In this document: positions 32,160 to 40,333 of the stretch, in pieces
Layout of the letters: the number at the start of each line of letters is the position of its first letter
Numbering within the stretch: position 1 is the first letter of the stretch
Assembly: GCA_964384595.1 (NCBI GenBank)
Contig: CAYLLY010000007.1
Span: forward strand, 1 to 52,544
From: SCTG01 sp964384595
GTDB taxonomy: Bacteria; Nitrospirota; Nitrospiria; Nitrospirales; NS-4
Direction of reading: 5' to 3'
Length of the DNA stretch: 52,544 nucleotides
Translations under genes and position numbers: made by a program
The notes under the pieces: generated by a model
The model's input: the letters and a program-made list of their open reading frames with translations, nothing else
The model's database searches: none
Told to the model about the DNA's origin: nothing

Positions 32160-32711
32160 ATGGAAGGGAAGCCGCGCATACCTGCCCGTGAGATCATCGC
32201 AGCCGTCCTCGTCATGCTGGCCCCGGTTGTCTATGTGACCTTTTCCGAAACCTCGCTGGGGGCGCCGTACCAGACGGCGGCCGGGCACGGCCTTCTGCTG
32301 ATCACGCTGCCCATCGGTCTGGTGCTGGTCTGGCTCATCGAGCGCCGGCCCCCGACCGGCGGACGGCGGCCCACCGCCGTCTGGGCCCGCCTGCTGCTCG
32401 GCGCAGCCACCGGCCTCCTTTTGACCACCGCGCTTGCGATCATCAACAGCCTCTCCGCGCGTGACAGCCGGGACCTGCCCGGCACCAGCCTTGGAACCGG
32501 CCTGGAATCCGGCGCCCCCGCGGGCCACGCAGCGATCCGGCTCGCAGACGGACAGACCGTTCACCTGCTGAATGCCTTCTGCGGGGTCAACGGCGCGCCG
32601 GTCACGGTCATCCAGGCCAAAGGCCTGCTGGGACTCGACCGGCTGTTAGCGTGCCGCCTCCCGAGCATGCGTCCCTCGCAAAGCGAGATCCGGGATGAGG
32701 GCTTCAAATAG
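32160..32711 (+). CDS. Small membrane protein of unknown function
   Basis: 183 residues from ATG 32160; the open frame extends far upstream through the aminopeptidase gene but that part is its antisense shadow. Three hydrophobic helices: EIIAAVLVMLAPVVYVTF (about 13-30), GLLLITLPIGLVLVWLI (about 44-60) and RLLLGAATGLLLTTALAII (about 81-99), then a soluble C-terminal part of about 80 residues with a single Cys pair (AFCGVNG, LLACRLP). No known family recognised. Weak ribosome-binding site, so start and even coding status are less certain than for its neighbours. Confidence 0.55.
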   Translation: MEGKPRIPAREIIAAVLVMLAPVVYVTFSETSLGAPYQTAAGHGLLLITLPIGLVLVWLIERRPPTGGRRPTAVWARLLLGAATGLLLTTALAIINSLSARDSRDLPGTSLGTGLESGAPAGHAAIRLADGQTVHLLNAFCGVNGAPVTVIQAKGLLGLDRLLACRLPSMRPSQSEIRDEGFK

Positions 32712-32965
32712 GCGGTCAGCCGGTGCCGACCTAGGTAGCGGGACGGCTTAGGCCGCGGTTTTCCATGCATGCGGATAGGACGCCTGTCGCCACAATGGCC
32801 AGCTTGTACTAAGAAGTTCACGCGCGTCGACGGGCTTTCTCCTACAAGGACGCAGGTATTCTCCTTGCTTTTCAAACAATACTATGTTAAATATATTCAC
32901 GTCCCGAAGAACGCAAACGCACTACTCCCCGATGCGGGGATGTTTTTGAGGAGGAGGACCCGCCC
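32712..32965 (+). promoter_or_regulatory. Leader region of the Tat lipoprotein gene
   Basis: This AT-richer gap holds a promoter: TTGCTT (32865-32870), 17 nt, TAAATA (32888-32893). About 35 nt downstream is a small hairpin TCCCCG-ATG-CGGGGA (32926-32940) followed by TGTTTTT, which looks like a weak terminator or attenuator lying just before the ribosome-binding GAGGAGGAGG. No gene seen in the gap. Confidence 0.45.
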
Positions 32966-34057
32966 ATGTCATTACATTCGGATCTCTCACGCAGGGACTT
33001 TTGTAAAGGCCTGGGGTTGATGGGGGCCACGCTGCTTCTCGGAGGCTGCGAGAGCTTCCCGCGTTTCGCTCTGCCCGATCTGGAAGCAGGCGCGAGCGCG
33101 AATCCGACCTTGCTCATCCCCGAGCAGTTCGAAGCAAAAGTGGGGACCGTGGAAACGGCCAGGGCCCATGCCGCCCGCGGGATTGAGGCGCCGAGCGAGT
33201 TTATCCAGCGGTTCCTCGTCCACTCGCCCCGCGTACGGGCAGCGAGCTGGTCGGGCGGCCCCATCGGCTCCGTGCTCTATAACCCCAAACCGGCCGCCAT
33301 CGCCTCCGCGGTCAAGCTCCAGTTGGCCAGGGGGAAAGGCGAGCCCGAACTGCTCCATAACGATCTGGGAACGATAGCGGCCACGCAATACGTCCAGTAC
33401 GGCTCCAGAACATTCGCCGCGGTCTTTCCCAGCTCGGTCTCGATCGTCGGCGACGCCATCCACAGGGACCGGTCGCTCATCCAACTGGTGCTCACCGGCA
33501 ATTTGCCGTCAGAGAAGATCATCTGCACGAACCAGGACCTGGAAAGCCTGGTCGGACGGCAATTGACGTTCGCGTCCCAAATGGTTCATGGGGTCCGTTG
33601 CGGGACCGCGATGCCCTCTCTGCAGAGCACCGCCATCTGGACTGCCGCGCAAGAATCCCCGCGCATTCCCGAGGGCACCATCAGCCTTGCGCTGGCCGGC
33701 GCTCTGATCCGTCTGGAGATCACCGGGCACGAAGTCAGAGCGATCACGCCGGCAAATCCCCACAAGCGCCCCACGGGCTGGCAGGACGTCAGCGAGGCCT
33801 ACCGCAATTTCGCCGTCGGGCAGATGATCGAAGCCGAACAGGCCCTGGCGAATCATGTTCCCCGCAACGCCTTCGAGAAGGCCGTGGCGTCCGCCGCGCT
33901 CGGCGAGTACAAGCCGTATCTCGATGACGTCATGCAGCGGCTCGATTGGGGCCACACCTGCGTCAAGACGTACAGCGAGCAAAAGCAGGATGGCAGGGCC
34001 GACCTATTGTCCCAGCCGGTGTTTGTCCACAAGGAAGGGGCCAGAAAACAGCTCTAA
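32966..34057 (+). CDS. Tat-exported lipoprotein of unknown function
   Basis: 363 residues. The N-terminus is a twin-arginine signal (SRRDFCKG) running into a lipobox (LLLGGC, Cys about residue 28), so a folded, lipid-anchored product is predicted. The mature domain has no motif I recognise; notable stretches are GSVLYNPKPAAIASAVKLQLA, ASQMVHGVRCGTAMPSLQST and GHEVRAITPANPHKRPTGWQ. A Tat route suggests that it binds a cofactor or folds fast in the cytoplasm, with the few Cys and His as candidate ligands. Excellent ribosome-binding site; own promoter with a possible attenuator. Confidence 0.75.
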   Translation: MSLHSDLSRRDFCKGLGLMGATLLLGGCESFPRFALPDLEAGASANPTLLIPEQFEAKVGTVETARAHAARGIEAPSEFIQRFLVHSPRVRAASWSGGPIGSVLYNPKPAAIASAVKLQLARGKGEPELLHNDLGTIAATQYVQYGSRTFAAVFPSSVSIVGDAIHRDRSLIQLVLTGNLPSEKIICTNQDLESLVGRQLTFASQMVHGVRCGTAMPSLQSTAIWTAAQESPRIPEGTISLALAGALIRLEITGHEVRAITPANPHKRPTGWQDVSEAYRNFAVGQMIEAEQALANHVPRNAFEKAVASAALGEYKPYLDDVMQRLDWGHTCVKTYSEQKQDGRADLLSQPVFVHKEGARKQL

Positions 34058-34061
34058 CGGG

Positions 34062-34634
34062 TCAATTCAGGGACGGATCCGGCGGCATCGTCGCATACAG
34101 GGTGTATGCTCCGCCTTGAGCGCGAAGGATCGTGGGCCAGATCAGGAGAGGGTCCCGGGCGAACACCATCTTCATCTGGGCCGGCAGGACGAGCCACGAG
34201 CCGGTCGACAACTCGAACTGTAACTGCCCCGGCGCCCACCCGGCGTATCCCATGTAGACACGGACCAGGTTCTCCCCTTCATCCCGGGCAAACGCGTCCT
34301 CCAGAAAACCCAGATCGCCTCCCAGGCAGACGCCGTCAAAGACCGGCCGCGACTCCGGGACTTCCCGGAGCATGCGGTGGAGAATCAAGAGACTGTCCCT
34401 CTGCACCGGCCCACCGACGTACACAAAACCGGCCTTTTCATGAAGCCCGGTCGCCTCCGGCAGCACTTCGGTGATGTGCTGATCCGTTCGCCGGTTGATC
34501 ACCAGCCCGAGCGAGCCTCCGGACCCATGCTCGCAGACCAGCACGACGGTCTGCCGGAAGTTGGGGTCCTTCAGGTGAGGCGTCGCCACCAGGAAAGTCC
34601 CCCGGCATACCTTCTGAGGCTTGTCCCCTGCCAT
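34062..34634 (-). CDS. AlgH/YqgE family protein (UPF0301)
   Basis: 190 residues, cytoplasmic. The family is recognised by the start GTFLVATPHLKDPNFRQTVV, then HGSGGSLGLVINRR, FVYVGGPVQRDSLLILH, VCLGGDLGFLE and the C-terminal RVYMGYAGWAPGQLQFEL. In Pseudomonas the AlgH protein influences alginate regulation, but the biochemical activity of the family is unknown. The ATG has no Shine-Dalgarno, and the predicted transcription start falls on or just before it, see the promoter entry. Converges on the Tat lipoprotein gene with only 4 nt between stops. Confidence 0.92.
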   Translation of the reverse strand: MAGDKPQKVCRGTFLVATPHLKDPNFRQTVVLVCEHGSGGSLGLVINRRTDQHITEVLPEATGLHEKAGFVYVGGPVQRDSLLILHRMLREVPESRPVFDGVCLGGDLGFLEDAFARDEGENLVRVYMGYAGWAPGQLQFELSTGSWLVLPAQMKMVFARDPLLIWPTILRAQGGAYTLYATMPPDPSLN

Positions 34635-34641
34635 ACGTTAA

Positions 34642-34670
34642 ACTATACCGCAGACCGGCGCTTATTTCAG
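34642..34670 (-). promoter_or_regulatory. Promoter of the AlgH-like gene, possible leaderless start
   Basis: On the minus strand CTGAAA (34665-34670), 17 nt, TATAGT (34642-34647). Usual spacing would put +1 at about 34635, one base before the ATG at 34634. Confidence 0.55.
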
Positions 34671-34732
34671 CAACGTTGACGCCGCCGGCCGGTGAGGATA
34701 TTCTCGTGCATGAACCAGTGCGGGGTGAGCCT

Positions 34733-35227
34733 ATGAAACGATGGCATCTGGCAGTGATCGGTGCAGCGACCCTGATTCTGAGCCCTCCAGGCGGGCCCGC
34801 AGCCTGGGCGGCCGAGGACGGAGTTGCGATCCAGGAGGTTCAGGTCCGGATGCTGGAGCACGGACCCGTCGTCCTGCTGATCGTCGGGGACCGTTTCGTG
34901 CCCATCCACGTCGATTTGACCGTTGCCGTCTCCATCGTTCACGCGCTCTCGGGCGGCGCCTCCCCCCGCCCTCTCTCCCACGATCTCATGCGTCTCATGC
35001 TGCTGGAAATGGGCGCGAAGGTCACCAAGGCCGTCATCACTCTGAAAGACAAGACCTACCACGCCGATCTGACCATCGCGCTCGGCGACCGGACCCTCGT
35101 CTTCGACAGCCGCTCTTCCGACGCGATCGCGCTGGCGGTGCTGTTCAAGGCTCCGATCGTCGTGGTCAAGCCCACCTGGGAGGCGGCCGGTCAGCCGTGG
35201 ACGGAACCGAAACGGGAGACCTCATGA
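34733..35227 (+). CDS. DUF151/bifunctional-nuclease-domain protein with signal peptide
   Basis: 164 residues from ATG 34733. It opens with a signal peptide (WHLAVIGAATLILSPPGGPAAWA). The mature part is a DUF151/BFN domain: a first strand with VVLLIVGDRFVPIHV, then SGGASPRPLSHDLMRLMLLEMG, VTKAVITLKDKTYHADL and FDSRSSDAIALAVLFKAPIVV, which match the DUF151 core and its conserved S-D-A-x-A-L segment. Family members are usually cytoplasmic, and some plant ones have nuclease activity; an exported version is less usual. The stop overlaps the next gene's ATG (ATGA). Confidence 0.85.
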   Translation: MKRWHLAVIGAATLILSPPGGPAAWAAEDGVAIQEVQVRMLEHGPVVLLIVGDRFVPIHVDLTVAVSIVHALSGGASPRPLSHDLMRLMLLEMGAKVTKAVITLKDKTYHADLTIALGDRTLVFDSRSSDAIALAVLFKAPIVVVKPTWEAAGQPWTEPKRETS

Positions 35228-35853
35228 TCTTCCGCTCCTTTCCCGTTCCGCCCCTGGGATGCAATTGCTCGATCGTCGGCGATCCGATCACCAAGAAGGG
35301 ACTCGTGGTGGATCCGGGTGGAGACGCCGAGCGCATCCTGAAGGAAGTGGAAGCGCTCGGCTTGACGATCACCCACATCGTCCACACGCACGCCCATTTC
35401 GATCACTTCCTGGCCTCGGGGCTGATGAAGGAAGCCACGGGCGCGCCCTTACTGCTGCACCAGGATGACAAAATCCTCTGGGACAATCTGGAAATTCAAT
35501 GCCGGACCTTCGGCGTGGAATACACCCCAGTCCCGCCTCCGGACCGGTGGCTCAAGGACGAGGAGGAACTGGCGCTGGGCGAGGTCGCAGGCCTCGCCCT
35601 GCACACTCCCGGCCACACGCCGGGTTCCATGTGCTTCCACTTTCCGGACGCCCGGATGGTGATCGCCGGAGACACGTTGTTCCACGAAAGCATCGGGCGG
35701 ACCGATCTCTGGGGAGGCGACGCCCAGGCCATCGAACGGTCCATCAAAGACCGGCTCTACGCCCTCGACGAGGACACCCGCGTCATCACCGGTCATGGGC
35801 CGGAGACCCGCATCGGCCACGAGATCCGGTTCAACGCGTTCGTGAGGGGATAA
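35224..35853 (+). CDS. Metallo-beta-lactamase-fold hydrolase, glyoxalase II-like
   Basis: 209 residues, no signal. Binuclear metal ligands are complete: H56-x-H58-x-D60-H61 in HTHAHFDH, His in TPGHTPGS, Asp in VIAGDTLF and His in VITGHGPET. The start NCSIVGDPITKKGLVVDPGGD is typical of YcbL/GloB-type thioesterases that cleave S-lactoylglutathione. With a glyoxalase I gene at 26199-26597 in the same window it could complete that pathway, though other thioesters are possible. Overlaps the DUF151 gene by 4 nt. Confidence 0.9.
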   Translation: MIFRSFPVPPLGCNCSIVGDPITKKGLVVDPGGDAERILKEVEALGLTITHIVHTHAHFDHFLASGLMKEATGAPLLLHQDDKILWDNLEIQCRTFGVEYTPVPPPDRWLKDEEELALGEVAGLALHTPGHTPGSMCFHFPDARMVIAGDTLFHESIGRTDLWGGDAQAIERSIKDRLYALDEDTRVITGHGPETRIGHEIRFNAFVRG

Positions 35854-35856
35854 CCC

Positions 35857-36192
35857 CTACTTCACCTCGACCGTGATGGTCTGCGTCGCCGCCAGCATCT
35901 TGTGATCCTGCGTCGCGGCCGTGACGGTGATCTCATGCTTGCCCTTGCCCACGCCCTTGAATGGGCTGACGAAGCCCTTCTGGTACTTCCCGTCGAGGTA
36001 GACGTGGGCATGGGCCGCCTTCGACCCCTTGGCCAGGTCGTATTGGAGCTCGAAGGTCTCCCCGACCACCTCACCGTTCTTCGGCGCCGTGATGGTGATC
36101 TTGGAGCCGTCATCATCGGCGGCCAGGATCACGCCGGTCCCGCCCGCCAACGCAACCAATGCTATGAATGCAACGACTGCCGGCTTCTGCAT
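35857..36192 (-). CDS. Small exported Ig-like protein
   Basis: 111 residues with a signal peptide (VVAFIALVALAGGTGVILAADD). The remaining 85 residues read as one beta-sandwich: ITITAPKNGEVVGETFELQY, AHAHVYLDGKYQKGF and KHEITVTAATQDHKMLAATQ. The H-A-H-V-Y-L-D-G strand recalls DUF4399-type Ig-like periplasmic proteins that have a His-x-His edge. AAAGGAGGT precedes the ATG. No function is assigned; two His separated by one residue could bind a metal. Confidence 0.7.
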   Translation of the reverse strand: MQKPAVVAFIALVALAGGTGVILAADDDGSKITITAPKNGEVVGETFELQYDLAKGSKAAHAHVYLDGKYQKGFVSPFKGVGKGKHEITVTAATQDHKMLAATQTITVEVK

Positions 36193-36219
36193 AGCGACCT
36201 CCTTTGATTGATGCAGCGG

Positions 36220-36247
36220 ATTATAGCACCAACGCCGCCCTTGTCTC
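36220..36247 (-). promoter_or_regulatory. Promoter of the small Ig-like protein gene
   Basis: On the minus strand GAGACA (36242-36247), 16 nt, TATAAT (36220-36225) preceded by TGC, giving an extended -10. A full consensus -10 in this GC-rich setting is convincing. Confidence 0.65.
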
Positions 36248-36286
36248 CTTGACCCGTGCGCTCCGCCCCGTTATCCTGTAGCGCCT

Positions 36287-37147
36287 ATGCCGACCATCGA
36301 CGCCAGGACGCGCCTCTGCGCGCTCATCGGAAACCCGGTGGAGCACTCCCTCTCGCCCGCCATCCACAATGCCGCCTTCCAGCATCTGGGGCTGAACTAT
36401 GCCTACGTCGCCTTCAAGGTGGAAGACGTCGAGGGGGCCCTTCGCGGCATCCGCGCGCTGACCGGCATCCGCGGCGTGAGCGTCACCATCCCGCACAAGG
36501 TCGCGGTGCTCCCCCACTTGGACGACGTCGCGCCCACCGCCCGGAACATCGGCGCCGTCAACACGATCGTGTCGGACCGCGGCAGGCTGACCGGCTACAA
36601 CACCGACGCGACCGGGTCCCTCGCGGCGCTGCGCGCAGGGAACGCGCCGGTGGACGGCGCCCGCGTGCTGGTGCTGGGCTCGGGAGGCGCGGCGCGCGCC
36701 ATCGCCTTCGCGCTCTGCATGGACGCGAAAGCTTCGAATGTGACGATCCTGGCCGTCATCGACCAGGAGCGCGACCAACTCGTGCGCGACCTCCGTGATA
36801 AAACCGGCTCCGCTGTCTCCGGCTTTCAGCTGAGCCCCGACACGCTGGCCAAGCACATCCCAGATGTCCAGACGATGATTCACTGCACGCCGGTCGGCAT
36901 GAGCCCGAACAGGGAAGAGACGTGCGTCCCCGCCGCCTTGCTGGCGTCGCACTTGACCGTCATGGACATCGTCTACAACCCCCTGGAGACGCGGCTGCTC
37001 GCGGACGCGCGCCGGGCCGGCTGCCGCACCGTGCGCGGCCTCGAGATGTTTCTGCATCAGGCCGTCGGGCAATTCGAACTGTGGACGCAGCAATCGGCCC
37101 CCGTCGACATCATGCGGTCTGTATTGGAAAGGCACTTTAATTCATGA
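36287..37147 (+). CDS. aroE: Shikimate dehydrogenase (NADP+)
   Basis: 286 residues. It reduces 3-dehydroshikimate to shikimate in aromatic amino acid synthesis. Shikimate site: LIGNPVEHSLSPAIHNAAF, VTIPHKVAVLPHLD with the catalytic Lys and the paired Asp in NTDATGSLAAL. Nucleotide fold: VLVLGSGGAARAIAFAL. Late motifs VYNPLETRLL and GLEMFLHQAVGQFELW are typical. Its stop overlaps the aroK ATG (ATGA), so the pathway's two consecutive steps are made together. Confidence 0.97.
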   Translation: MPTIDARTRLCALIGNPVEHSLSPAIHNAAFQHLGLNYAYVAFKVEDVEGALRGIRALTGIRGVSVTIPHKVAVLPHLDDVAPTARNIGAVNTIVSDRGRLTGYNTDATGSLAALRAGNAPVDGARVLVLGSGGAARAIAFALCMDAKASNVTILAVIDQERDQLVRDLRDKTGSAVSGFQLSPDTLAKHIPDVQTMIHCTPVGMSPNREETCVPAALLASHLTVMDIVYNPLETRLLADARRAGCRTVRGLEMFLHQAVGQFELWTQQSAPVDIMRSVLERHFNS

Positions 37148-37644
37148 ACATCGTTCTGATCGGATATCGCGGAACGGGGAAGAGCAGCGTGGCCAAGATC
37201 CTGGCGGAGCGCCTGAAATGGCCGCTCATTTCCACGGATGCCGAGATCATCAAGAAGGCCGGCCTCTCCGTTCCCGAGATCATTCAAAAACGCGGATGGG
37301 ACTACTTCCGGGACGTGGAATCCAAGGTCTGTCAGCGCGTGGGGGCCAAGGACCGGACCATCATCGACACCGGCGGTGGCGCCGTGCTCCGCAAGGAGAA
37401 CGTGGACGCCCTGCGGCAGCGCGGACGCGTGTTCTGGCTGACCGCGGAGGTGCCCGCCATCATGGAGCGGATCAAGCACAGCAAGGACCGACCCTCGCTC
37501 ACCATGAAACAGAGCTACGTCGACGAGGTGGAGGAGGTCCTGAAGGAACGCCTTCCGCTGTACAAGGCCGCCTGTGACCAGATCATCCCCACCGACGACC
37601 GCACCCTCGAAGAGATCGCGGACGAGATTCAAGGCAAGATGTAG
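37144..37644 (+). CDS. aroK: Shikimate kinase
   Basis: 166 residues. It phosphorylates shikimate at the 3-hydroxyl with ATP, the step after AroE. P-loop GYRGTGKSSVAK at the N-terminus; shikimate-binding ISTDAEIIKKAG (Asp), FRDVESKVC and DTGGGAVLR (Gly-rich Walker-B-like strand); the lid has DRPSL with the Arg of the mobile loop. Start ATG overlaps the aroE stop. Confidence 0.96.
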   Translation: MNIVLIGYRGTGKSSVAKILAERLKWPLISTDAEIIKKAGLSVPEIIQKRGWDYFRDVESKVCQRVGAKDRTIIDTGGGAVLRKENVDALRQRGRVFWLTAEVPAIMERIKHSKDRPSLTMKQSYVDEVEEVLKERLPLYKAACDQIIPTDDRTLEEIADEIQGKM

Positions 37645-37648
37645 GAGA

Positions 37649-38194
37649 TCATTTCGACGGGACGATGCGGAACCGCAGGGTCCCCAACTGGCTGGCGTCG
37701 GTGATTTTCTCTCCGATGTGGATTTTCAATTTGTATTCACCGGGCACCCAACCCTCCTTGGGACGCCGGAATTCGATGAACCCGCTGTCCTGCGACGTCT
37801 GCAGGAAGACCCCCTCCTCATGCAACAGCGTGTCCTCCGGCCGGCCGTCGCCTTTCGCCAGGTATAACTGGCCGAAGATGTGCGCCGGATTCTCCCTCGG
37901 AAGGACATCGAACACCATAAAGACGGCTTCCACGTCGGGCTTGAAGATGGTGCTGGGGTTGACCGGCTTGTAGCGGTCCGTCTGGAACGCATCCGTGGAT
38001 TCCCGGTATCCGTGGGCCAGCGCGAGGCTCGTAAAGAAGCCGGAGGGCGGCAGATCCAGCGCCTTCACGTCGGCGCCCGCGGCCGACGAAGATTGAGCGG
38101 ACGCCGCCGGGATCGCCGGCCCGCCCGCCAGCAGGACCAGTCCGCACAGCCCTACGGCCGTCTTCCGCGCGATGATATTCCAATCAGCAGTCAT
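37649..38194 (-). CDS. Exported protein of unknown function
   Basis: 181 residues with a signal peptide (about residues 12-33, VGLCGLVLLAGGPAIPAASAQ). The mature domain is probably beta-rich: YKPVNPSTIFKPDVEAVFMVFD, HIFGQLYLAKGD, SGFIEFRRPKEGWVPGEYKL and KIHIGEKITDASQLGTLRFR. That pattern, an extracellular-type strand set ending in a G-E-Y-K-L turn, resembles Ig/carbohydrate-binding folds, but no specific family is recognised. The stop is 4 nt past the end of aroK, on the opposite strand. Confidence 0.65.
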   Translation of the reverse strand: MTADWNIIARKTAVGLCGLVLLAGGPAIPAASAQSSSAAGADVKALDLPPSGFFTSLALAHGYRESTDAFQTDRYKPVNPSTIFKPDVEAVFMVFDVLPRENPAHIFGQLYLAKGDGRPEDTLLHEEGVFLQTSQDSGFIEFRRPKEGWVPGEYKLKIHIGEKITDASQLGTLRFRIVPSK

Positions 38195-38244
38195 GGGAAA
38201 ATTCTACCAACAGCGTCGGGGCAATGCAATCCGACGCCCGGCTT

Positions 38245-38874
38245 TTACTGCCTGGCCAGCGCCGTCACCCGCATCACGAACACGTACAGCACGCACAGCA
38301 GGACGGCGAAGCCGCCGACCAGCCACGAGCGCTCGCGCAGGACCTGGACGAGCAGCGCCGGATCGTTGATGAGGTCAGGACGATCACCCAGCAGATTGCC
38401 GCCGAACCAGGCCAGCACCCAACACCACAGCCCCGCCCCGACGATCGTCATCGCGCTGTACAGGCCGAACGGCATGCGCACGAGGCCTGCAGGGATGCCG
38501 ACCAGGTGGCGCACGACCGGCACCAGTCTCGCGAAAAAAACACCCCCGGCTTCATAGCGGGCCAGCCAGCGCTCGGCCCGGAGCAGCTTGTCCTCCGGGC
38601 AAAAGACGTATCGGCCGTACCGCACCAGCAACGGCCGCCCCAGCCACCTCGCGACCCAGTAGGTCGCCGCAGCGCCCAGGTAGCTGCCGACCGTCCCCGC
38701 CAGCACGACCCCGCTGAAGCTGTAGCGGCCCTGCGCCGCCCAGTAGGCCGCAGGCGGAATCACGATCTCGCTCGGAATCGGGACGATGGAGCTCTCCATC
38801 GCCATCAGGATGATGATGCCCGGATAGCCCCAATCGTGAACCCACTGAAACCAAACCCCGACCCACTGCTGCAT
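38245..38874 (-). CDS. DedA-family membrane protein
   Basis: 209 residues, an integral inner-membrane protein. The DedA/VTT signature ESSIVPIPSEIVIPPAAY near residue 27 has the conserved Glu in the re-entrant loop, with GSYLGAAATYWVARWLGRPLL and the basic FFARLVPVVRHLVGIPAGLVRMPF arm (in pieces). The family includes lipid-carrier scramblases/flippases for undecaprenyl phosphate and phosphatidylethanolamine, and keeps membrane homeostasis. Single gene, diverging from the MBL-REC gene. Confidence 0.92.
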   Translation of the reverse strand: MQQWVGVWFQWVHDWGYPGIIILMAMESSIVPIPSEIVIPPAAYWAAQGRYSFSGVVLAGTVGSYLGAAATYWVARWLGRPLLVRYGRYVFCPEDKLLRAERWLARYEAGGVFFARLVPVVRHLVGIPAGLVRMPFGLYSAMTIVGAGLWCWVLAWFGGNLLGDRPDLINDPALLVQVLRERSWLVGGFAVLLCVLYVFVMRVTALARQ

Positions 38875-39005
38875 AAGGGAGCGATTCTACCCGGCCTCGC
38901 GCCCCAATACCAGCACGGCCTGTGTCGCAGTTGATCGGTGCCCGCAAAACTCCTATAATCGGCCCGCGTTTCGGATCATGACGCGCGGGAGGAGGCCGCA
39001 GGCCC

Positions 39006-40331
39006 ATGCGAGTACGTTTCTGGGGAACGAGGGGATCGATCGCCACCCCGGGGCCGAGCACCAATCACTTCGGCGGCAACACCTCCTGCGTGGAGCTGAC
39101 CACCGACAAGGGCGACCTGCTGATCTTCGACTGCGGCACCGGCGCGCACCCGCTCGCCGTCGATCTCAAGGCCCAGGGAAAAGCCGCATTTCACTCGAAC
39201 ATCCTCCTCGGGCACACGCACTGGGATCACATTCAAGGCTTCCCATTCTTCACCACCGCCTTCCAGAAGGGCAACTCCGTCGCCATTTACGCTCCGGAAG
39301 GCGGCCGCCGCTCGCTGCAGGATGTGCTGGCCGGGCAGATGGAGTTCACCTACTTCCCCATCGAGCTCAACCAGCTCCCCGCCGAAATCACCTACCATGA
39401 TCTGACCGAAGGCATCCATAAGGTCGGCACCGCCCGGGTCGCGGCACAATACCTCCACCACCCGGCCATGACGCTCGGGTATCGCATCGAAGCCGATGGT
39501 GTGGCGGTGGTGTACCTGGTGGACCACGAGCCGTTCTCCGACCGGCTCTGGCGCGCCGACGCCGAGCCCGGGCGCATCGAGTCCATCCTGCATGAAGGCG
39601 ACCGCCGGCACGCCAAGTTCATGGCCGACGCCGACCTCGTGATTCACGACGCCCAGTACACGCCCGAGGAGTACGCCTCGAAGAAAACGTGGGGGCACAG
39701 CACGTACGAGTACGTCGTGGAGATCGCAGCGGCAGCCGGCGTGCGACGGGTGGCCCTCACGCACCATGATCCGGACCACGACGACAAATTCGTCACGGAG
39801 ATCGAGCGTCGGGCCCGCGCGCTGGCCTCACAGCGCGGGGCCGCGCTCGACGTCTTCTGCGCGTACGAGGGCTGCGAGCTCGTCCTGGAGCCGCGGCCCG
39901 CCCTGAAGCCGTTCGTGACCCCGGACCCCTTCCAGATGTCCGTGGCGCAGCGCAGTTTCCGCATCCTCGTCGTGGACGACGAGCCGGACATCCGGACCAT
40001 GGCCGTCCTGGCGCTCAAGCAGGACCAGCACCAGGTGATCGAGGCCGGCAGCGGCCCGGAAGCGTTGCGGATGATCGACGAGCAGATGCCCGACCTCGTG
40101 GTGATGGATTTCAAAATGCCCGGCATGGACGGCATCGAAGTGGTCAAGGCTCTTCGGGCGAAGTCCGAGACCATGCGCCTGCCCATTCTGATGCTCACCG
40201 CCATGACCGATGAGGCCAGCACCCGAGCCGGTTTCGAAGCGGGAGTGACCGACTATGTGGCCAAGCCTTTTTCGATCCCCCAGCTCATCGCGCGCGTCCG
40301 CGCCTGCCTGGCCCGCACCGCCATAGGATAG
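39006..40331 (+). CDS. Metallo-beta-lactamase-fold hydrolase fused to a response-regulator receiver
   Basis: 441 residues, cytoplasmic. Residues 1-300 are an MBL-fold domain of the GTRGSIATPG group with metal motif GHTHWDH (H70, H72, D74, H75) and later YLVDHEPF, VIHDAQYT and LTHHDPDHDD. Residues about 317-441 are a complete receiver: acidic pair D324-D325 in VVDDEPD, phospho-acceptor D368 in VVMDFKMPGMDG, T in MLTAMTD and K in VAKPFSIP. The fusion suggests a hydrolase switched by a histidine kinase. Neighbouring thrH starts 2 nt after the stop. The hybrid kinase at 41249-44209 on the same strand is a natural partner candidate but has its own receiver. Confidence 0.9.
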   Translation: MRVRFWGTRGSIATPGPSTNHFGGNTSCVELTTDKGDLLIFDCGTGAHPLAVDLKAQGKAAFHSNILLGHTHWDHIQGFPFFTTAFQKGNSVAIYAPEGGRRSLQDVLAGQMEFTYFPIELNQLPAEITYHDLTEGIHKVGTARVAAQYLHHPAMTLGYRIEADGVAVVYLVDHEPFSDRLWRADAEPGRIESILHEGDRRHAKFMADADLVIHDAQYTPEEYASKKTWGHSTYEYVVEIAAAAGVRRVALTHHDPDHDDKFVTEIERRARALASQRGAALDVFCAYEGCELVLEPRPALKPFVTPDPFQMSVAQRSFRILVVDDEPDIRTMAVLALKQDQHQVIEAGSGPEALRMIDEQMPDLVVMDFKMPGMDGIEVVKALRAKSETMRLPILMLTAMTDEASTRAGFEAGVTDYVAKPFSIPQLIARVRACLARTAIG

Positions 40332-40333
40332 TA

